The translations under genes were made by a program, and so were the position numbers. A DNA stretch of 6,847 nucleotides from Nitrospirota bacterium (lineage in GTDB: Bacteria; Nitrospirota; RBG-16-64-22; JACRHK01): NCBI GenBank assembly GCA_016217625.1, contig JACRHK010000011.1, positions 1 through 6,847 of the forward strand, written 5' to 3'. The stretch's first letter is position 1; each line of letters opens with the position of its first letter. Below are positions 1-5,776 of the stretch, piece after piece. The notes below the pieces were generated by a model. That model was given only the letters and a program-made list of their open reading frames with translations. It ran no database searches and had not been told where the DNA came from.

Positions 1-395
1 ACCGGGACCTCGCGGCCGGCTATGCGGGTGTGTTTCTTGATCATCTGCTTGAGAAGAAGTACAAGAACGCCGCCAGGGAATTCATATGGCAGTGGTTCTT
101 TCCGCAGAAGACGCTGACGCTCGTCGAAGGCTCCAATGAAAAGAGGCGATACCACATTCACGAATCGCATGTCCAAAAGGCTATCAGGGCCGCTGTCTTT
201 AAAACAAAGCTCACGAAGCGCGTCTCGTCTCACACCTTCCGACACAGCTTTGCCACACACCTGCTGCAGGCCAACTATGATATACGCACGATCCAAACAC
301 TGCTTGGGCACAGCGATGTAAGAACCACGATGGTTTACACGCATTGCATCCCGAGCAGAACCCTGAAAGAGGCCAAAAGTCCCCTCGATTTTTAA
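1..395 (+). CDS. intI: Integron-type tyrosine recombinase (IntI family), C-terminal part
   Basis: This is the 3' part of a site-specific tyrosine recombinase. The frame is open to the left edge (codons from base 3 read [10 protein letters not shown]), so the GTG at 30 is internal and the true start is off-window. Counting from that GTG as residue 1, the catalytic residues are H68 and R71 (HTFRH), H94 (LLGHSDV) and the nucleophile Y103 (MVYTH, codon 336-338). The stretch [16 protein letters not shown] at residues 10-25 matches the extra segment that separates integron integrases from XerC/XerD, where it helps bind folded attC sites; this is family knowledge. The ending SPLDF also fits IntI proteins. 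A hand count gives about 53% GC over bases 1-360, against 65-75% in sampled stretches of the next gene, which suggests acquired DNA. In typical integrons attI and the cassettes lie beside the 5' end of intI, so they would be left of this window. The visible part is intact and shows no frameshift. Confidence 0.88.
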   Translation, partial: RDLAAGYAGVFLDHLLEKKYKNAAREFIWQWFFPQKTLTLVEGSNEKRRYHIHESHVQKAIRAAVFKTKLTKRVSSHTFRHSFATHLLQANYDIRTIQTLLGHSDVRTTMVYTHCIPSRTLKEAKSPLDF

Positions 396-404
396 TGGAT
401 CACA

Positions 405-1319
405 TCAAGAGAGTGCATTCGCAGCCCACCGCAGCCAGGCCCGCCAACGGGAGGGGGGATCGTGCGCGAACGCGCGGGGGGTCAAAGCGATCCGCTCGGG
501 CGCGGCGAGATCCAGGGCCAGCGCCTCCGCCGTTTGGTAGCGCCGCTCGGGATCGCGCTCGAGGGCCCGCAGCAGGATCTCCTGCATCTCCGGAAAAAAT
601 GACGGCTGATGGTAGCGGGGCGGGACCGGCTCCCAATACCGCCGCTTTCTGGCCACCACCTCGGGACGCCGCCCGTGGAACGGGAGCGTGCCGAGCAACA
701 GTTCATAGAGGACAAGGCCGAGGGAATAGAGGTCGCTGCGGGGATCCGTGCGCACGCCCCGGAGCACCTCCGGGGCCACATAGGCCGGGGTGCCCAGCGG
801 CCGCCCGCCCGCCGACACTTCGGGGTTGACCCATTGGAGGCCCGCCTCCGGCCACGCGGCCAGGCCCAGATCGAGCAGTTTGATCGTCCCCTCCCGCATG
901 AGGAAAAGGTTCTCCGGCTTGCAATCGTGATAGATGACCCCCTGCCCATGCAGGTAGGCCAGCGCGTCGCAGACCTGCGCCCCCCACCGGCGGACCTCCT
1001 CGTAGGAGAAACGTCCGCGCTCCCGCAGCAGATCCCGGAGATCCCGTCCCTCCAGGAACTCCATGACCAGGTAGGGGCGGCTCTTCGCCCCCTCATCGAG
1101 ATAGGCAACGATGTGGGGGTGGCGTAAGCGCCTGCCCAACGCCTCCTCCCGTTTGTAACAGTCGAACAGCACGGGATCCGCGCCGAACCCGAGCCGGGGG
1201 ACCTTCAGCGCGACGATCCGGCCATTCCGCAGGTCTCTGGCGCGATAGAGATCGGCCATCGCGCCCCGGTGTAGGATCGCCTCCACCTCATAGTGATCAA
1301 TCCGCTCTCCGACCTTCAT
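405..1319 (-). CDS. Hanks-type serine/threonine protein kinase with atypical catalytic loop
   Basis: A 304-residue, probably cytosolic single-domain kinase that would transfer ATP phosphate to Ser/Thr of unknown targets. Counted from ATG 1319, visible motifs are a degenerate glycine loop (HRGAMADLY, about 17-25), the ATP-anchoring Lys39 in VALKVPR, the helix-C Glu58, the catalytic loop YHDCKPEN (130-137) with Asp132, Lys134 and Asn137, the metal-binding DLG (150-152), GTPAYVAPE (176-184) and the DLYSLG motif (196-201). The usual HRD reads YHD, so this is a non-RD kinase, and two of the three loop glycines are Ala. All phosphotransfer residues are present, so I expect activity. I see no transmembrane segment, PASTA or other sensor domain; the C-terminal 25 residues are Trp/Arg-rich. 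GTG at 1322 directly precedes the ATG and is an alternative start; neither has a clear Shine-Dalgarno sequence. The gene follows the polyprenyl synthase on the same strand by 78 bases and converges on intI with a 9-base gap. Confidence 0.93.
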   Translation of the reverse strand: MKVGERIDHYEVEAILHRGAMADLYRARDLRNGRIVALKVPRLGFGADPVLFDCYKREEALGRRLRHPHIVAYLDEGAKSRPYLVMEFLEGRDLRDLLRERGRFSYEEVRRWGAQVCDALAYLHGQGVIYHDCKPENLFLMREGTIKLLDLGLAAWPEAGLQWVNPEVSAGGRPLGTPAYVAPEVLRGVRTDPRSDLYSLGLVLYELLLGTLPFHGRRPEVVARKRRYWEPVPPRYHQPSFFPEMQEILLRALERDPERRYQTAEALALDLAAPERIALTPRAFAHDPPSRWRAWLRWAANALS

Positions 1320-1326
1320 CACAGGG

Positions 1327-1396
1327 TGGATAGCTGGTGGGTTGGATAACGAGATATAGCCATCTAGCCATCCAGTAATCTGGCCATCCAGCTATC
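1327..1396. repeat. 8-bp-period repeat array with inverted arms
   Basis: The left arm is three octamers of the TGGATAGC type (1327-1350). After a 6-base centre, the right arm is five octamers of the TAGCCATC/CAGCTATC type (1357-1396), roughly the reverse complement of the left. A perfect 9-bp inverted pair is GATAGCTGG at 1329-1337 with CCAGCTATC at 1388-1396. It fills the gap between the polyprenyl synthase stop (1398) and the kinase start, so the RNA could fold into a long imperfect hairpin there, possibly reducing read-through into the kinase. That function is inferred. Confidence 0.8.
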
Positions 1397-1397
1397 T

Positions 1398-2372
1398 TTA
1401 GCTGTCCCGATCGATCACATACTCCGCCACCACGGCAAGGGATTGGCGCAAGGGGTCTCCTTCAAAGGCCTCCAAAGCCGCCACGGCATCCCGCGCATAC
1501 TCGCGCGCGCGGGAGACGGCATAGGCGAGGGCGCCGGAGTCCCGGAGCATCCCGCAAATGTCGGCGAGATCCTCCGCGGTGAACTGCCGTGCCGCGAGGA
1601 GACGCCGCACCCGTTGCGTCTCCTCGGACCGTCCCTTCTCGAGGAAGCGGATGACGGGAAGCGTCACCTTCCCTTCGCGCAGATCCTTCCCCAACGCCTT
1701 GCCCAGCCGTTTCTCCTCCGCTGTATAATCCAGGACATCATCGGCGATCTGGAACGCCATCCCCACCCCCATCCCGTAACGGTAGAGCGCCTCCTCTTGT
1801 TCGACTCCCCGCCCTGCCAGCACGGCCCCCAACCGACAGGAGGCGGCGATGAGGGCCGCCGTCTTGGCCTCGATGAGATCAAGATACTCCGTCTCGGAGA
1901 GGCCGAGGTCGCCGGAGTGAACGAGATCCAACACCTCCCCCTCGGCCATCCGGAGAGACGCCTCGGAGAGGGTCTCCATCACCCGCACGCTTCCCAACCC
2001 CACGGCCAGGCGGAGGGCCTTGGAGTAAAGATAATCCCCCACGAGGATCGCGGTCTGATTGTTCCACAAGAGGTTCGCGACCGGGCGGCCGCGACGGACC
2101 TCGGCATGATCCACCACATCGTCGTGCAGGAGGGACGCCGAATGGATGAGCTCCACGACGGCTCCCAGCACCCGATCCTCCCGCCCCCGGTACCCGCACA
2201 GACGGGCGGACAACAGGACCAGGAGCGGGCGAAGGCGTTTTCCCCCGCTGCCCAGGAGGTGGCGGGCCACGTCGGGGATCAGGGCGGTATGGGATCGAAG
2301 AGATCCCTGCAGCTCCTCCTCGACTTCCTGGAGCTCAGAGCGGAAGGCTTCCCACACTTCCTGTATGCTCAC
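1398..2372 (-). CDS. ispB: Long-chain trans-polyprenyl diphosphate synthase
   Basis: A 324-residue trans-isoprenyl diphosphate synthase that condenses isopentenyl diphosphate onto an allylic primer, in the cytosol. Seen in the sequence: GGKRLRP (43-49), first Asp-rich motif HDDVVD (83-88) followed by RRGRP, KT (170-171), second Asp-rich motif QIADDVLDY (208-216), and GKDLREGKVTLP (228-239). Length is normal for the family (about 320-330). The residues five and four before the first Asp motif are small (Ala79, Ser80). By established chain-length rules this leaves the product tunnel open and favours a long C40-C50 chain, as in octaprenyl or nonaprenyl synthases for the quinone side chain; the exact length cannot be read here. 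The start is GTG 2372, preceded by GGAAGGGG about 8 nt upstream; an ATG slightly further upstream is out of frame and stops at once. A consensus promoter lies about 60 bases upstream. The kinase gene may be co-transcribed downstream. Confidence 0.95.
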   Translation of the reverse strand: MSIQEVWEAFRSELQEVEEELQGSLRSHTALIPDVARHLLGSGGKRLRPLLVLLSARLCGYRGREDRVLGAVVELIHSASLLHDDVVDHAEVRRGRPVANLLWNNQTAILVGDYLYSKALRLAVGLGSVRVMETLSEASLRMAEGEVLDLVHSGDLGLSETEYLDLIEAKTAALIAASCRLGAVLAGRGVEQEEALYRYGMGVGMAFQIADDVLDYTAEEKRLGKALGKDLREGKVTLPVIRFLEKGRSEETQRVRRLLAARQFTAEDLADICGMLRDSGALAYAVSRAREYARDAVAALEAFEGDPLRQSLAVVAEYVIDRDS

Positions 2373-2431
2373 TGCGCGATCCCCTTCCCCATCAGAGATT
2401 GACCCCCCACCGGACAGCGAGTCGGAATTTT

Positions 2432-2460
2432 ACTATAGAACAGGCGCCCCATCGTGTCAA
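2432..2460 (-). promoter_or_regulatory. Predicted sigma-70-type promoter for the polyprenyl synthase
   Basis: On the minus strand, a perfect -35 TTGACA (2460-2455) is followed by a 17-bp spacer and a -10 TATAGT (2437-2432, five of six consensus bases). Transcription should begin near 2425, giving a leader of roughly 50 nt before GTG 2372. The AT-rich hexamers stand out in otherwise GC-rich DNA. Confidence 0.75.
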
Positions 2461-2499
2461 TTTATCCCGGACGTTAGGGGAATTTGTGCTTTATCCGGG
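2461..2499 (-). promoter_or_regulatory. Pair of direct repeats next to the -35 box, possible operator
   Basis: On the plus strand TTTATCCCGG (2461-2470) and TTTATCCGGG (2490-2499) agree at 9 of 10 positions and start 29 bases apart, close to three helical turns. The first abuts the predicted -35 box and the second lies about one site further upstream. That placement suits an activator or repressor binding on one DNA face; the regulator is unknown. Confidence 0.35.
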
Positions 2500-2520
2500 C
2501 GGCCTTCTTGAAGAAGCCCG
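2498..2520 (-). other. Imperfect inverted repeat downstream of alanine dehydrogenase
   Basis: The 11-base palindrome TTCTTGAAGAA (2505-2515) lies between GGGC-type and GCCC-type flanks. In the alanine dehydrogenase transcript this could form a stem about 30 nt after the stop codon. No U tract follows, so a factor-independent terminator is weakly supported. It could equally be a protein-binding palindrome. Apart from this, the promoter and the direct repeats, I see nothing else in the 2373-2549 gap. Confidence 0.25.
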
Positions 2521-2549
2521 CACCAGTAACCCGTGTACAAGGGAAAACA

Positions 2550-3653
2550 TTACCAGGCGATTGGCTTGCAAGGAAGGGAGAGGGCGCGAGCGACTTCGGG
2601 ATGCGCCGCGCGTCCCTCGTAGAGAAGGACCCCTTTCGCCAGGGCCGGATCTTCGCGGGCGACCCGCTCCAACCCCTGCGCGGCCAGCTTCAGCACGTAG
2701 GGCAGCGTCACGGCCGTCAGGGCCGCAGTGGCGGTCCGGGGCACGGCCCCCGGCATGTTGGGGACGCCGTAGTGGATCACCCCGGATTCGGTGTAGACGG
2801 GATGGGTGTGGGAGGTAGGGCGGGCCGTCTCGATGCAGCCGCCCTGATCCACCGAGACATCGACAATCACGGATCCCGGCTCCATCCGGCCCACGAGGTC
2901 GCGGAAGACGAGGACCGGCGTCCGCGCGCCGGGTACCGCCACCGCCCCAATCAGGAGGTCCGCCCGCTGCACCTCCGTTTCCAGGACCAACGGATCGAGG
3001 ACCCGGGTAGAGAGGCGCCCGTTCAGCCGCTCCTCCATGTGGGCGAGCTGACGGCTGTTGCGGCCGAGCACCACGACCTCCGCCCCGAGGCCAAGGGCCA
3101 TGCGGGCCGCCTCGTGCCCCACGGTCCCGCTCCCTAAGATGACGACCAGCCCCGGCGCAACGCCCGGCACGCCTCCCAGCAGGATCCCTTTCCCTCCCTG
3201 AGGCCGTTCCAGATAATGAGCCCCCACCTGGACGGCCAGCCGCCCCGCAATCCGGCTCATGGGAACAAGCAAGGGAAGCGTGCCGTCGCCCAACTGCACC
3301 GTCTCATACGCCACGGCCCGGACCTTTTGCTCCAGGAGCGCCCGGGCCAGATCGGGAACAGCCGCCAGATGCAGATAGGTGAAGAGGGTGAGCCCCGGAC
3401 GCAGGAAGGGATACTCGGCCGGGAGCGGCTCCTTGACCTTGACGACGAGGTCGGCCCCCCAGGCATCGGCCGCCTTGGGGACCACTTCACCCCCCGCCGC
3501 CTGGTACGCGGCATCGGGATGGCCGCTTCCCGCTCCCGCGCCGGCTTCCACGAGCACCCGGTGGCCGGCCGCCGTGAGGGCCCGCGCCCCCGCGGGGGTC
3601 AGCCCGACCCTCGCCTCCCGGTCCTTGATCTCTTTGGGAATGCCGACGATCAT
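2550..3653 (-). CDS. ald: Alanine dehydrogenase with changed cofactor-binding residue
   Basis: A 367-residue L-alanine dehydrogenase, normal length, cytosolic; the family interconverts L-alanine and pyruvate plus ammonia with NAD(H). From ATG 3653 it opens [20 protein letters not shown], and the known active-site positions are present: R15, K74 with E75, H95 (YLHLA), D269 (VDVSVDQGG) and N298-M299 in NMPGAVPRT. The nucleotide fold shows GSGTVG (174-179). At the end of the second strand, where the family normally has an Asp that holds the adenosine ribose of NAD, this protein reads VVVLGRN (193-199): Gly197 and Arg198. That is a pattern expected of NADP(H) use. ATG 3653 is chosen over TTG 3659 because it gives the family N-terminus and has GAGGG seven bases upstream. 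The gene is divergent from the 611-residue unknown. A weak extended -10 (TGG then TACTAT, minus strand, 3742-3734) may be its promoter, which would place the 3664-3728 repeat in its leader. Confidence 0.95.
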   Translation of the reverse strand: MIVGIPKEIKDREARVGLTPAGARALTAAGHRVLVEAGAGAGSGHPDAAYQAAGGEVVPKAADAWGADLVVKVKEPLPAEYPFLRPGLTLFTYLHLAAVPDLARALLEQKVRAVAYETVQLGDGTLPLLVPMSRIAGRLAVQVGAHYLERPQGGKGILLGGVPGVAPGLVVILGSGTVGHEAARMALGLGAEVVVLGRNSRQLAHMEERLNGRLSTRVLDPLVLETEVQRADLLIGAVAVPGARTPVLVFRDLVGRMEPGSVIVDVSVDQGGCIETARPTSHTHPVYTESGVIHYGVPNMPGAVPRTATAALTAVTLPYVLKLAAQGLERVAREDPALAKGVLLYEGRAAHPEVARALSLPCKPIAW

Positions 3654-3660
3654 GAGCAAG

Positions 3661-3665
3661 CCCTC
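3661..3665 (-). promoter_or_regulatory. Ribosome binding site of alanine dehydrogenase
   Basis: The minus-strand sequence GAGGG ends seven bases before ATG 3653 and decides this start over TTG 3659, which would overlap the spacer. It sits at the very edge of the heptamer repeat array, whose first unit begins at 3664. Confidence 0.6.
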
Positions 3666-3728
3666 AGCGATCAGCGGTCAGCTTTCAGCTTCAGGCTGAG
3701 TGCTGATTGCTGAATGCTGAGCGCTCAG
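3664..3728. repeat. 7-bp-period repeat array with inverted arms
   Basis: Four heptamers of the form TCAGCNN (3664-3691) are followed, after CAG, by heptamers of the inverse form NNGCTGA (about 3694-3726). Folded, the arms give repeated 5-bp TCAGC/GCTGA stems separated by 2x2 mismatches, like a ladder. The right end holds a perfect 12-bp palindrome CTGAGCGCTCAG (3717-3728). The array fills most of the divergent gap and overlaps the spacer and -35 of the predicted rightward promoter. Confidence 0.85.
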
Positions 3729-3735
3729 GTATAAT
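3707..3735 (+). promoter_or_regulatory. Predicted promoter for the 611-residue unknown gene
   Basis: A perfect -10 TATAAT (3730-3735) lies 17 bp after TTGCTG (3707-3712), a three-of-six -35 supplied by one of the heptamer repeat units. Transcription would start near 3742, leaving a leader of about 20 nt with AGGGAGG (3751-3757) before ATG 3761. The 12-bp palindrome 3717-3728 fills the spacer and could be an operator. Confidence 0.65.
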
Positions 3736-3760
3736 AGTACCATATTTTCCAGGGAGGACC

Positions 3761-5596
3761 ATGCTCCAGGACATCCGGCTCCACGGCCAGATCAATCCGA
3801 GAATCACCTTCTACGCCACCGTGGCGGGGGCGGAGATCGGCAACCGCTTCTTCCACGAGACAGATCAAGGGGGCGGCCACAGCCGCGAGCGCTTCTTCTC
3901 GTCCGGCAACGAGTTCATCCTCACCGACCAGGGGGTCTCCTACCGGGGCAACGGGGGCTCCTTCTGCGAGCAGATGTTCGGCGTGGAGCAGCCGCCCCAG
4001 GACCTCCGGCGGCCGGAGATCCGCAACCGGTTGATCCTGTATGGCGCCTACTACGCTCCCACGCTCCGGCGGATCATCTTTACGAACGACACGGAAGGCC
4101 ACCAGGGTTTCGACCAGGTCTTCCTGCACGGCCACGCCATCTGCAACTACTTTTTCTTCCTCCACTGGGACCACCAGGGGAAGCCCCGCGCGCAGCAAGA
4201 AGAGATCTTGAAACACCTGGGAAGATTGCTGAAACGGTCTCCCTCCGTAGGACGGGAGGATGACGCCCGGATCGCGCGGGAGATTCTCGATGAGATTCAG
4301 GATCCGCGGGCCGTCGTCTTCCTCTTCCGGCTCATCCATCGCCCCCATCAGGCCTATCGGGACGCGATCCGGGAGATCTACGCCAGGGAGCGGAACCTGG
4401 GAGGGGAAGACCTCCGGCAGGTGGAGGCCCTCGCGCACGAGATGGCGCTGGACCTCTATCAGCAAGAACGGATCAAGATCGACGTTATCTCCAAACACCC
4501 CGACAATATCCGGATCGTGGAGGAGTACCGAGAGACCCTCCTCAGTCTGGAGGATAAGGGGCCGATCAGCCCCGCCGATATGGCCCGGCTGCACCGCCTG
4601 CGCACCCTGGGGATGCGGAACGCCATCCCCCTGGTCCTCTTCGACTCCATGGACGCCCACCTCCTGCGGGAGCATCAGATTCCCAAGCTGGATGAACCGG
4701 AGTACCTGACCGAAACGCGGGCCATCCTCCAGGACATCTTCCTCTCCCCCCGCGCCGTGGAGTGCCCCATCCCCCCTGAGGATCTGGTCCGCCTGATCAA
4801 GACGAAACAGCATGCCACGGCCCTCCGCGACGCCTCGTTCGATCTCCTGTTGTTGGATGCTTGCCGGACCTGCGACGAGAAGGCCCAGGCGGTAGGCGAC
4901 GCGCGCCTCCTGGAGCAGTTCGGGACCATCGTCGCCTATCTGGACCGGTACGACTCCGCGGCCAACTTCATCAACCGCCTCGCCCTCATCGAAGGCGCCG
5001 CCCTTTCGGAGGAGCATCTCCGGAGCCTCCTGGGCAGCAAGCGGGAGTTCGAGAAGGTCAAGCCGGGGCTGTTCCGGGAGGTCTTCATCGACCCCCTGCG
5101 GCGCGACCCTTACCTCACCCGCTACGGTCGGAAGAAGCTCGAAATCCTGAAACGGGGGCTGGATCAGATCGAGGAAGGAATCATCTCCCTCAGGGACCTG
5201 GCTCAGGAGCTCGGCCAGTTCGCTCAGGAGGAACGCGTGGCCGCGCGGGTCCGGAGCTACCTGAAAGCCCGCATCAAGAGCACGCGCCTTGAGCACAAGA
5301 GCCGCCAGGATCAGGACGCGTTCGTCCAGGGGCTGGCCAATATCCTCAAGGCCAAGCGGTTCATGGGCGTGCAGATCACCAACGGGCTCATCGAGGGGAT
5401 TCTGTTGGACCTGAAGAAGGAGTCGCTCTACCTGAACACCATCCTCCCCAAGGCGCTGGCCTCCAAAAACCGCCAGCTCCGCGAGGACTTCCTCCAGTTC
5501 AGCGGGCTCGATCGTTTTTACATCGAAGAGTTGGAGCGGGAGTATTGCGAGACCCACCAGATCCCCATGGCCCACCTGGAGCAGATGTGGCGGTAG
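3761..5596 (+). CDS. Conserved-looking protein of unknown function, 611 residues
   Basis: I do not recognise a characterised function. ATG 3761 is chosen because AGGGAGG ends three bases upstream and a -10 box is well placed; an in-frame TTG at 3707 falls inside the -35 hexamer. There is no signal peptide or convincing membrane segment, so it is probably cytosolic. Residues 1-140 look like a compact, aromatic- and Gly-rich beta/alpha domain, with GNGGSFCEQMFG (63-74) and HGHAICNYFFFLHWDH (123-138). From about 145 onward it is charged and helical, with several segments resembling HEAT/ARM-like or coiled helical hairpins; CRTC lies at 368-371. The scattered His and Cys could bind metal, but no known motif fits. 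The N-terminal part reminds me of an uncharacterised family seen in Geobacter-type bacteria (possibly TIGR04442), a recollection I cannot verify. It is transcribed alone, divergent from ald and convergent with the cell-wall hydrolase. Regular GC-rich codons over the whole length support a real, resident gene. Confidence 0.85.
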   Translation: MLQDIRLHGQINPRITFYATVAGAEIGNRFFHETDQGGGHSRERFFSSGNEFILTDQGVSYRGNGGSFCEQMFGVEQPPQDLRRPEIRNRLILYGAYYAPTLRRIIFTNDTEGHQGFDQVFLHGHAICNYFFFLHWDHQGKPRAQQEEILKHLGRLLKRSPSVGREDDARIAREILDEIQDPRAVVFLFRLIHRPHQAYRDAIREIYARERNLGGEDLRQVEALAHEMALDLYQQERIKIDVISKHPDNIRIVEEYRETLLSLEDKGPISPADMARLHRLRTLGMRNAIPLVLFDSMDAHLLREHQIPKLDEPEYLTETRAILQDIFLSPRAVECPIPPEDLVRLIKTKQHATALRDASFDLLLLDACRTCDEKAQAVGDARLLEQFGTIVAYLDRYDSAANFINRLALIEGAALSEEHLRSLLGSKREFEKVKPGLFREVFIDPLRRDPYLTRYGRKKLEILKRGLDQIEEGIISLRDLAQELGQFAQEERVAARVRSYLKARIKSTRLEHKSRQDQDAFVQGLANILKAKRFMGVQITNGLIEGILLDLKKESLYLNTILPKALASKNRQLREDFLQFSGLDRFYIEELEREYCETHQIPMAHLEQMWR

Positions 5597-5601
5597 TCAA
5601 C

Positions 5602-5737
5602 GTGACCGAGGTCCGTGACCGTGACGGGGGAAAAGAACGTGACGGTGTCCCGTGACCGTGACCGGAAGATCCTTACATCACGGGTCACCGTCACGGTCAC
5701 GTGATTTCCTCTTTCACGGGCCACGGTCACGGTCACG
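5602..5737. repeat. GTGACC-type repeat array with inverted arms, likely two-way terminator region
   Basis: The left half carries repeated GTGACC units (for example 5615-5625 and 5652-5663), and the right half carries the inverse GGTCAC (5683-5688, 5695-5700, 5725-5736). Perfect inverted pairs are 14 bp (5651-5664 with 5724-5737) and, as an alternative, 12 bp (5651-5662 with 5690-5701). It lies between two convergent genes, where such stems could end transcription from both sides, although no U tract follows. The period is 6, unlike the 7- and 8-bp arrays elsewhere in the window. Confidence 0.8.
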
Positions 5738-5748
5738 ACTCTCGGATC

Positions 5749-5776
5749 CTAACCTCCGACTTCCGACTCCTGACTT
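5749..5776 (-). repeat. Short 7-bp-period repeat overlapping the 3' end of the hydrolase gene
   Basis: On the plus strand four heptamers run CTAACCT, CCGACTT, CCGACTC, CTGACTT. Read on the minus strand they supply the last codons (S-Q-E-S-E-V-G-G) and the TAG stop of the LysM-NlpC/P60 gene. The 13-mer GACTTCCGACTCC (5758-5770) recurs at 6562-6574. Confidence 0.7.

Noticed and set aside
405..1319. Kinase as a pseudokinase because of YHD and a weak glycine loop
   Set aside because: The ATP Lys, helix-C Glu, catalytic Asp, loop Lys and Asn and the metal-binding Asp are all present, so loss of activity is not supported.
405..1319. Kinase gene as an integron cassette
   Set aside because: It lies at the 3' side of intI, opposite to the usual attI position, and I saw no attC-like core sites around it; its GC also matches the resident genes.
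1443..2402. A 319-codon plus-strand open frame opposite the polyprenyl synthase
   Set aside because: The minus strand encodes both complete Asp-rich motifs of a known enzyme; the plus-strand translation is His/Pro/Gly-rich without any motif, typical of an antisense shadow.
2550..3653. Alanine dehydrogenase as transhydrogenase alpha subunit (PntA)
   Set aside because: The two families are related, but the length of 367, the NMPGAVPRT and VDQGG motifs, and the absence of a C-terminal membrane part or a pntB neighbour fit alanine dehydrogenase.
3707..3760. Upstream TTG start for the unknown gene, adding 18 residues
   Set aside because: The TTG lies in the predicted -35 hexamer and the repeat array, so it would not be transcribed; ATG 3761 has a good ribosome binding site.
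3725..5575. A 616-codon open frame on the minus strand covering almost the whole unknown gene
   Set aside because: It mirrors the plus-strand gene in GC-rich DNA, has a composition dominated by Val/Leu/Pro/Glu, no family motif, and no promoter or ribosome binding site like those of the plus-strand gene.
5602..5737. CRISPR array
   Set aside because: Units are only 6 bp, are contiguous without unique spacers of constant length, occur in both orientations, and no cas gene is nearby.
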